Origin: Haloarculaceae archaeon
GTDB taxonomy: Archaea > Halobacteriota > Halobacteria > Halobacteriales > Haloarculaceae
DNA: 14,464 nucleotides
Direction of reading: 5' to 3'
Assembly: GCA_028274885.1 (NCBI GenBank)
Contig: JAQCMX010000140.1
Location: forward strand, 1 to 14,464
Program-made: the position numbers and the translations under genes
In this document: positions 11,548-14,464 of the stretch, in pieces
Numbering within the stretch: the first letter of the stretch is position 1
How the letters are laid out: each line of letters starts with the position of its first letter
Notes under the pieces: generated by a model
What the model saw: only the letters and a program-made list of their open reading frames with translations
Database searches by the model: none
Told to the model about the DNA's origin: nothing

Positions 11548-13821
11548 ATGACGGTTGATGCCGGCGAACTGGAGCGGAATCTCGGATTCCTCGAGGCGAT
11601 GACCCTCGGCGGCGGAACGATGATCGGGGCCGGAATCTTTATTCTACCCGGATTGGCCGCCGAGGGGGCGGGACCGGCCAGTGCGATATCGTTCGTGATT
11701 GCCGGGTTCGTCGCCCTGTTGGCCGCCCTCTCACTTGCGGAACTGGCTACCGGTATGCCGATCGCTGGCGGCAGCTACCACTACGTCAACCGTGCGCTTG
11801 GCGGTCTGTTCGGAAGTATCGTCGGGTGGGGGATGTGGACCGGACTGATGTTCGCGAGCGCCTTCTACATGATCGGTTTCGGCCAGTACATCGTCGCGCC
11901 GCTTCCATTTCTCGATGGCCGAGCACTGATCGTCCTGTTGGGTCTTGTCGGACTCGGGTTGATAACCGGTATCAACTTCTACGGCACCGACGAATCCAGC
12001 GGCGCACAGAATATCATGATCGGGGCCGAGTTGGTCGTTGTTCTCGTCTACGTCGCACTCGGGGTCTTCTTTATCGACCCCGGGAATCTCGAGGAGTTCG
12101 CACCGACGGGGGTATCGGGGGTCGTCGCCACGACCGGGGTCGTTTTCGTGACGTATCTCGGGTTCGAGATCATCGCCACGGTCGCCGGCGAGATCGAACG
12201 ACCGGGGAAACTCATCCCGCTGACGATGGTGCTGTCGGTCGTCTCGGTTACACTCCTGTATGCGGCGATCATGCTCATCAGTACCGGTGTGGTTCCGTTC
12301 GACGAACTGGGTGGCTCACTCGTCCCTGTGTCCGACGTCGCAGCGATCACCATGTTCGGGACGACCGGGGTCGCCGCCGTCACGGTCGCGGCGGCGATTG
12401 CCGCGATTTCGAGTTCGAATTCGTCGATTCTCGCGGCGTCCAGGGTCATCTTTGCCATGGGACGGGACGGACTGATGAGCGAGCAACTGAACGTCACACA
12501 CAGCCGGTTCAATACGCCCCATCGGGCGATTATGACGACGGGTGCGGTGACTGGCTCGCTCGTGCTCGTTGGCCTCCGTGTTGAAGATATCGTCGCACTG
12601 TTGGCACAGGTGGCGAGTTTCAGCTTTCTCGTGACGTACGGACTCGTTCACGTTGCTGTCATCATCTTCCGCCGCGCTGATCCGGAGGAGTACGATCCGG
12701 ACTTCGAGATGCCGAGTCTACTGTATCCAGTCGTGCCAATGCTCGGCGTGGTGATGACTGGTGTCGTCATCTCGCAGATGGAACCACCAGTCATACTTGT
12801 GGGCACCGGGATCGTCTTTCTCGGCGTCATCTGGTACGTCATCTATGCCCGGGGTCGGGGGGTAGAAGAAGGGTTGTTCGACGAGGCGTTCGGAGGATCT
12901 ATCCGAGGCGTGACAACCAGACTCCCCGGGACGCGGCCTACACCGCTGTCTGGTGAGCCCTACAGGGTTGTCGTAGGGGTGGCGAATCCGGAGACACAAC
13001 GTGGCCTGCTGCGGCTCGCAGCCGCCACCGCACGTGCACACAAAGACGATGGGGTGCCCGAACTCATCGCGGTGAACGTGATCGAGGCCGGGCCGGCTCC
13101 GGAACGGAACGTCGCATCCGATCGTCTCGACAGCCAGCGTGCACTGCTCGAAACCACACGCGAACTCACCGCCGAAATGGACGTAAAGCTCCGCACGAGC
13201 GCAGTTGTCGCCGAAGATACAGGGGAGGCACTCGTCGATGTCGTTCGGGAGGAAAACGCCGACCAGGCCCTCGTTGGGTGGCGAGGACAGCTAAAACAGG
13301 AAGAGCGCGTATTCGGGTCGACGCTTGATACAATCATCACACAGGCCCCGTGCGACGTTTCACTCGTGAAAATCGAAGACGATGCCATCGGCACGCCGAT
13401 AGCGTTAGCAGGATCGGGACCACATGCCCCTGTGGCTGCGCGCCGCGCCGCTGACTTTGCCGCCGTCTCCGACTCCGTCGCTATCCTTTTAAACGTCCAA
13501 CAGCTTCCCGGGGACGAACAGACGAACCAAGTGAAACGAGGGCGAGAGACGATCAGATCGGTCGCCAAGCGGGGCGGATTAGAAGCCGCGGAATACGAGA
13601 GCGTCGTGGTCGTTGAGACGGACATTGAGTCGGCAATTATGGATGCAGTACGGGAGTATGAGACAGTCTGTGTGGGGCTGTCGGAGAAGAGTGACCTCTC
13701 TCGGGCGCTGTTCGGTTCTCTTGCCGAACGAATCAGCAGTGAGATATCCGGCAATGTTGCTATCGTCCGGAGTGTCGAAGCTATTGATCAGCCGGTCACT
13801 CAAATGGAAGAATCATCGTGA
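11548..13821 (+). CDS. APC-family amino-acid permease with two C-terminal UspA domains
   Basis: The protein has 757 residues. Residues about 15-440 form an APC-superfamily transporter with some twelve hydrophobic segments. It has the TM1 glycine motif GGGTMIGAGIFILPG (21-35) and the loop GEIERPGKLIP (about 214-224). Two cytoplasmic Usp-like domains follow. The first (about 472-612) has a complete ATP-type motif, GWRG then nine residues then GS. The second (about 614-745) has GLSE in place of G-2x-G, followed by FGS. Amino-acid import or exchange controlled by a bound nucleotide is the likely role; the substrate is not predictable. Fusions of APC permeases with Usp domains are common in haloarchaea. 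The ATG at 11548 lies 16 codons before TM1. Confidence 0.94.
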   Translation: MTVDAGELERNLGFLEAMTLGGGTMIGAGIFILPGLAAEGAGPASAISFVIAGFVALLAALSLAELATGMPIAGGSYHYVNRALGGLFGSIVGWGMWTGLMFASAFYMIGFGQYIVAPLPFLDGRALIVLLGLVGLGLITGINFYGTDESSGAQNIMIGAELVVVLVYVALGVFFIDPGNLEEFAPTGVSGVVATTGVVFVTYLGFEIIATVAGEIERPGKLIPLTMVLSVVSVTLLYAAIMLISTGVVPFDELGGSLVPVSDVAAITMFGTTGVAAVTVAAAIAAISSSNSSILAASRVIFAMGRDGLMSEQLNVTHSRFNTPHRAIMTTGAVTGSLVLVGLRVEDIVALLAQVASFSFLVTYGLVHVAVIIFRRADPEEYDPDFEMPSLLYPVVPMLGVVMTGVVISQMEPPVILVGTGIVFLGVIWYVIYARGRGVEEGLFDEAFGGSIRGVTTRLPGTRPTPLSGEPYRVVVGVANPETQRGLLRLAAATARAHKDDGVPELIAVNVIEAGPAPERNVASDRLDSQRALLETTRELTAEMDVKLRTSAVVAEDTGEALVDVVREENADQALVGWRGQLKQEERVFGSTLDTIITQAPCDVSLVKIEDDAIGTPIALAGSGPHAPVAARRAADFAAVSDSVAILLNVQQLPGDEQTNQVKRGRETIRSVAKRGGLEAAEYESVVVVETDIESAIMDAVREYETVCVGLSEKSDLSRALFGSLAERISSEISGNVAIVRSVEAIDQPVTQMEESS

Positions 13822-13913
13822 AGAGCTTCCCAGTTGTCGGCTTCATCCCACCGTTACTACTGTTGGCTGTACGTCTTTCAAGAATTTCGCCACCACAGAG
13901 TTCTGGTTGGCGA

Positions 13914-13934
13914 ACGAGACACGACGTGTCTCGT
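13914..13934. repeat. Perfect 9-bp inverted repeat after the permease gene
   Basis: ACGAGACAC and GTGTCTCGT flank a GAC spacer, 93 bp past the permease stop. It is the longest perfect hairpin noticed in the window. It could stabilise the mRNA 3' end or bind a dimeric protein; no T-tract follows directly. Confidence 0.5.
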
Positions 13935-14064
13935 CAACGGCACACAAAACAGGCAGTCAGATCGATGGCACGGCCCGTGTGGTTCGAGTGGGACGACCAC
14001 CACTGGCCGGAGCTACCACGCTCTTTGAACTCTGAGTGCAATGTCGCCTCCTAGCATTTGTACC

Positions 14065-14069
14065 TTTTT
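14065..14069 (+). terminator. T-tract, possible terminator of the permease transcript
   Basis: ACCTTTTTATTAC lies in the gap between the convergent permease and the last gene, some 244 nt past the permease stop. No plus-strand gene follows for which it could serve as a TATA box within the window. Confidence 0.3.
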
Positions 14070-14098
14070 ATTACTGACGGGCATTTGATCGAGCCAAT

Positions 14099-14464
14099 TC
14101 AGCTCTGCATCTGGGTCCCGGTACTGAAACTGGTGAGGTCGTCGATACGGTCTTCGAGTTCCTTGATCTCCCGTCGTAGGTCGTCGGTTTCCGCCTCTTC
14201 GCTCGCTGCCAGCCGGTCTTTCAGCCCCTGGAGGCGTGACTCTTTGACCTCCTCATCGACCTCTGCTTTCCGGACGTACTCGCTCTCGTCGATCTCGTAA
14301 ACATCGCTCTCGTCAAGCTCTGTTACGTCGAGCGCCTCGTCGACCTTGTTCGCGTCGACGGTCGTCAGTCGTTTGCGCTCGATCCCGGCAGCCTCGAAGG
14401 CATTCAACACGAGTTCGTCGTCCTTGAGCGAGCGGTTGCGGCGAGCGGTTCGCTGGACGGACCC
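14099..14464 (-). CDS. Acidic coiled-coil protein of unknown function (5'-partial)
   Basis: The frame is open from the right edge to a TGA at 14099, giving about 121 C-terminal residues; the start lies outside the window. An internal GTG at 14410 would give 103 residues, but coding-like sequence continues upstream of it (SLKDDELVLNAFEAAGIERKR). A mixed, acidic middle part (DANKVDEALDVTELDESD) is followed by a charged helical stretch with heptad-like Leu spacing (ESRLQGLKDRLAASEEAETDDLRREIKELEDRIDDL). This ends in a Ser/Thr/Gln-rich tail. Composition is typical of halophilic proteins, so it is probably a real gene. I do not recognise the family. It converges on the permease gene. Confidence 0.7.
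   Translation of the reverse strand, partial: GSVQRTARRNRSLKDDELVLNAFEAAGIERKRLTTVDANKVDEALDVTELDESDVYEIDESEYVRKAEVDEEVKESRLQGLKDRLAASEEAETDDLRREIKELEDRIDDLTSFSTGTQMQS

Noticed and set aside
13818..14054. 78-codon plus-strand frame whose GTG overlaps the permease stop as GTGA
   Set aside because: The overlap is attractive. However, the product is Arg-rich and not acidic, no domain is seen, and the frame runs through the 9-bp inverted repeat. Kept as a remote possibility.

Overview
The window looks like chromosomal DNA from a haloarchaeon (class Halobacteria). The proteins are strongly acidic, coding third positions are GC-rich, and two response regulators carry the haloarchaeal HalX domain. 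There is also a typical haloarchaeal 64-residue cold-shock protein. Most promoters show an archaeal TATA-like element 27-29 nt before the start codon, which indicates leaderless mRNAs. No tRNA, rRNA, CRISPR array or intact insertion sequence was seen.

Left part (1-4194, all minus strand). Reading downstream: aroE (shikimate dehydrogenase), a small helix-hairpin-helix protein, then pabB, pabA and pabC. The last three are joined by 4-nt stop/start overlaps (ATGA, GTGA). Together they describe a route from the shikimate pathway through chorismate to an amino-chorismate product, probably p-aminobenzoate. The chorismate enzyme has the PIAGT motif typical of anthranilate synthase rather than PIKGT, so its product should be checked. 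pabC runs off the left edge.

Middle (4442-8431). Two tandem, co-oriented, 191-residue orphan response regulators (receiver plus HalX) align position by position. The first uses a GTG start that its TATA box supports. Next comes a 5'-truncated DoxX-like membrane remnant, divergent from a YqjG/ECM4-type glutathionyl-hydroquinone reductase homologue. A DUF429 protein follows, converging on the minus-strand cold-shock gene.

Right part (8558-13821, plus strand). This is a transport and stress block: a two-TM potassium channel with two RCK/TrkA-N units, a double-UspA-like protein, and an APC-family amino-acid permease with two fused UspA domains. The shared nucleotide-binding-type domains suggest ion and solute transport tied to energy or ligand state; this is inference. 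The window ends with the C-terminal part of an unrecognised acidic, coiled-coil protein on the minus strand.

No wholly new system could be proven. The best leads are the PIAGT-type pabB in the pab cluster, the DoxX remnant beside the YqjG homologue, the twin HalX regulators, and the channel/Usp/permease block with unequal loss of ligand motifs.
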